NCBI GenBank assembly: GCA_027704905.1
Contig: CM051016.1
Coordinates: 16,084,450-16,148,449, forward strand
DNA length: 64,000 bases
Reading direction: 5' to 3'
Source: Muraenolepis orangiensis
Lineage: Eukaryota > Chordata > Actinopteri > Gadiformes > Muraenolepididae
The translations under genes and the position numbers were made by a program. This document shows positions 62,481-64,000 of the stretch, one piece after another. Every line of letters starts with the position of its first letter. Position 1 is the stretch's first letter. Below the pieces are notes generated by a model, which saw nothing but the letters and a program-made list of their open reading frames with translations, was not told the DNA's origin and did no database searches.

Positions 62481-63982
62481 GTAAAGGGATTCACTCATTT
62501 GCATTTGCATTGTGTCAGCGCACCTCTACGAGATACAATCGTGCATGTTGATCACTGTATTTCCACAGGGTCCGGAATCCGACGAGGAGCAGGAGTCTGA
62601 GCTGACGGTGACCGAGTTGAGGGAGCGTTCCCGCAAGCAGAGATCAGATCTGGAGAAGAGGATGATGGGAGATGGCTCGGATGGTGATGATGATGATGAT
62701 GAGGACAATGAGGACGAGGATGGAGAGGTGGAGGGAGAAGGAGAAAGTGACAAGAAACGGGGGAAAGGCAAGAAAGACGATTCAGGCTGCTCCTGGGGAA
62801 TTGGTAAGCTAGGAATGCATGATGTATGAAATGAGCTACACTTGTGTAAAGTAACCCATGGGCCTCATTCCTCCACCCAGCTAGTGCTTAGAACCAGGAT
62901 GGTTCTTTAATGGGTGAACATCTAACGTCTATGGATCCGTTCTGCTACAAATAAAGCAATTTAATCTAGGATGGCTGGAAGGTAATTAAGGCCATAAAGA
63001 ATGACACTACTAGTTTATACTGTCTTCGTTTTGCTTTTTAACTATGTGTATATATTGCAGATTGCATAAAAGATACCATAGTGTTGCTCCCTCCAAACAC
63101 ACAGGCACACCTTTTCATTGATCTGTCTGTCTGCCTGCCTGTCTGTCTGCTAAAGCTGAGGAGGCGGCTCCAGAGGAAGAGGATGAGGAGAACCCTTTTG
63201 CTACAGAGTTCCAGGAGGACCAGGAGGCTGCCTACCTGAAGGACCCAAAAAAAGCTTTGCAGGGCTTCTATGACCGAGAAGGTGAGGTCACCATCTGGTG
63301 TCAGTGACCTCCCCAAAGGGGCGTTCATCTGAGACGTGGCCTTGATTCCTGTCTCAGGACTGTACTGCAGGTTCTACTGGGGAATTTGTGTCTAACCTTT
63401 AGAGTATAAATCCACATTCTGAAGTGTGTGTCTTTCAATGCACTTACATGATCCAAAATAGCTATAATATACATTGTGTGTGTGTTATTAAAAAATGTCT
63501 TCTGTCTGCGTTTGTTCTGAGGCTTGGAAATGCATTTGTAAGATGTGTCTATTAACAGCATGTCAAATCCCATTAATGGATTATTATTATTATTATTATT
63601 ATTATTATTTCACTCTTCAAACCTGTCTAAATGGATGACGTGTCACATTTCCTCCTAGGCGAGGAGCTGGAGTTAGAATATGAGGACCAAAACCATGGCT
63701 CGTGGCTCTGTAGGATAAAGTAAGGAACCAAACCAATACACATACTGTGGTGGTAAACTCACATCAGTTTAAGCATTGGCCTGAAGTGTGTCGGCTGGCC
63801 CTATTTTATCCCCAGCAACTCAAGTTAGTTTTTACCCTCCAGGCTGCCGGTGGACGATGCCGCAGGCAAGCAGCTGGTTGCCGAGGCAACGCACACAGGG
63901 AAGAAGAAAGACGCAGCTATCCAGTGCTGCCTGGAGGCCTGTCGCATCCTGGAGGCCAGAGGCGTCCTGCGCCAGGAAGCGG
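61662..63982 (+). CDS. SLC4A1AP: SLC4A1AP (kanadaptin), first five exons; continues beyond the window
   Basis: Kanadaptin is an FHA-domain protein first described as an adaptor for the kidney anion exchanger, with nuclear localisation also reported. Exons are 61662-62480, 62569-62803, 63156-63281, 63659-63719 and 63843-63982, all GT-AG with consistent phase. About 460 residues are visible; the human protein is about 800 aa. The ATG at 61662 (context AAACATGG) begins MAASSQSEV; in-frame codons upstream have no ATG. An acidic, Pro-rich N-terminal region is followed by an FHA domain at about residues 163-271, with Gly190-Arg191, SISRYH (203-208) and DLGSTHGT (233-240) as the phosphopeptide-binding signature. 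Exon 2 is acidic/basic. Exons 3-5 carry ENPFATEFQ, KDPKKALQGFYDREG, WLCRIKLPVDD and GKQLVAEA, the conserved dsRBD-like segment. Confidence 0.96.
62569..62803 (+). CDS. SLC4A1AP: SLC4A1AP exon 2
   Basis: The acceptor is TTTCCACAG and the donor GTAAGC. The exon begins GPESDEEQESELTVTELRER, close to mammalian kanadaptin, and then has a run of Asp/Glu encoded by a GATGAT repeat before a Lys-rich stretch and SWGI. It ends in phase 1. Confidence 0.94.
63156..63281 (+). CDS. SLC4A1AP: SLC4A1AP exon 3
   Basis: The exon follows a CTGT-rich tract ending TAAAG and ends at a GTGAGG donor. It encodes ENPFATEFQEDQEAAYLKD and then PKKALQGFYDREG, the most recognisable kanadaptin motif. Confidence 0.94.
63578..63610. 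repeat. ATT repeat in SLC4A1AP intron 3
   Basis: About ten ATT units, between exons 3 and 4. Confidence 0.95.
63659..63719 (+). CDS. SLC4A1AP: SLC4A1AP exon 4
   Basis: This is a short exon of 61 bases. The acceptor is CTCCTAG and the donor GTAAGG. It encodes GEELELEYEDQNHGSWLCRI, in phase with both neighbouring exons. Confidence 0.93.
63843..63982 (+). CDS. SLC4A1AP: SLC4A1AP exon 5
   Basis: The acceptor is ACCCTCCAG and the likely donor is GTGAGG at 63983. The exon encodes LPVDDAAGKQLVAEATHTG, then AAIQCCLEACRILEARG. The window ends 18 bases into the next intron, so the rest of the gene is not seen. Confidence 0.9.
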
Positions 63983-64000
63983 GTGAGGCGTCCAATCGGA

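Overview
The window reads as nuclear DNA of a teleost fish. Two vertebrate genes with GT-AG introns lie at the right end. The rest carries teleost-type repeats: L2-type LINEs with the 'gcgtctgctaaatgactg' tail, three further LINE groups of the CR1/L2/Rex1 type, Tc1, LTR and THAP/BED relics, a tRNA-derived SINE, and very long GA/CT, GT/CA and G-rich arrays. The species cannot be named from this sequence alone.

Layout. Positions 1-54 kb hold no intact protein gene that I can recognise. This stretch is gene-poor DNA with more than 20 microsatellites, about a dozen minisatellites, an interstitial telomeric array (16.5-16.9 kb), two solo LTRs with target-site duplications, a Tc1 relic broken by an internally deleted LTR element, a decayed THAP zinc-finger copy, and dead LINE copies in three groups. 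I name these groups by their 3' tails: A (TTGAC)n, B (TTGAATC)n and C (AATCT)n. Several copies are nested or rearranged: a 40-bp foldback (27.13 kb), a 5'-inverted copy (37.3-38.2 kb), and a copy inside a terminal-inverted-repeat element (45.6-47.2 kb).

Positions 54.5-64 kb hold a divergent gene pair. SUPT7L, a subunit of the SAGA/STAGA transcription coactivator, is complete on the minus strand: four coding exons give 430 aa. SLC4A1AP (kanadaptin, with an FHA domain) starts on the plus strand and runs off the right edge after five exons. The start codons are 495 bp apart and the promoter region is shared; the same head-to-head arrangement is known in mammals. SUPT7L intron 1 holds a 3-kb L2 element that is itself split by a BED-finger (hAT-like) fragment. 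Intron 2 holds a SINE.

I found no operon, CRISPR array, rRNA gene or functional tRNA gene, and no evidence of a new multi-gene system. The unusual content is structural: rearranged retroelements, satellites that appear to have grown out of transposon sequence, telomeric DNA inside a chromosome, and a possible uORF in SUPT7L whose stop codon overlaps the main start codon. All alignments were done by eye, and boundaries of old repeats are good to about 10-50 bp.
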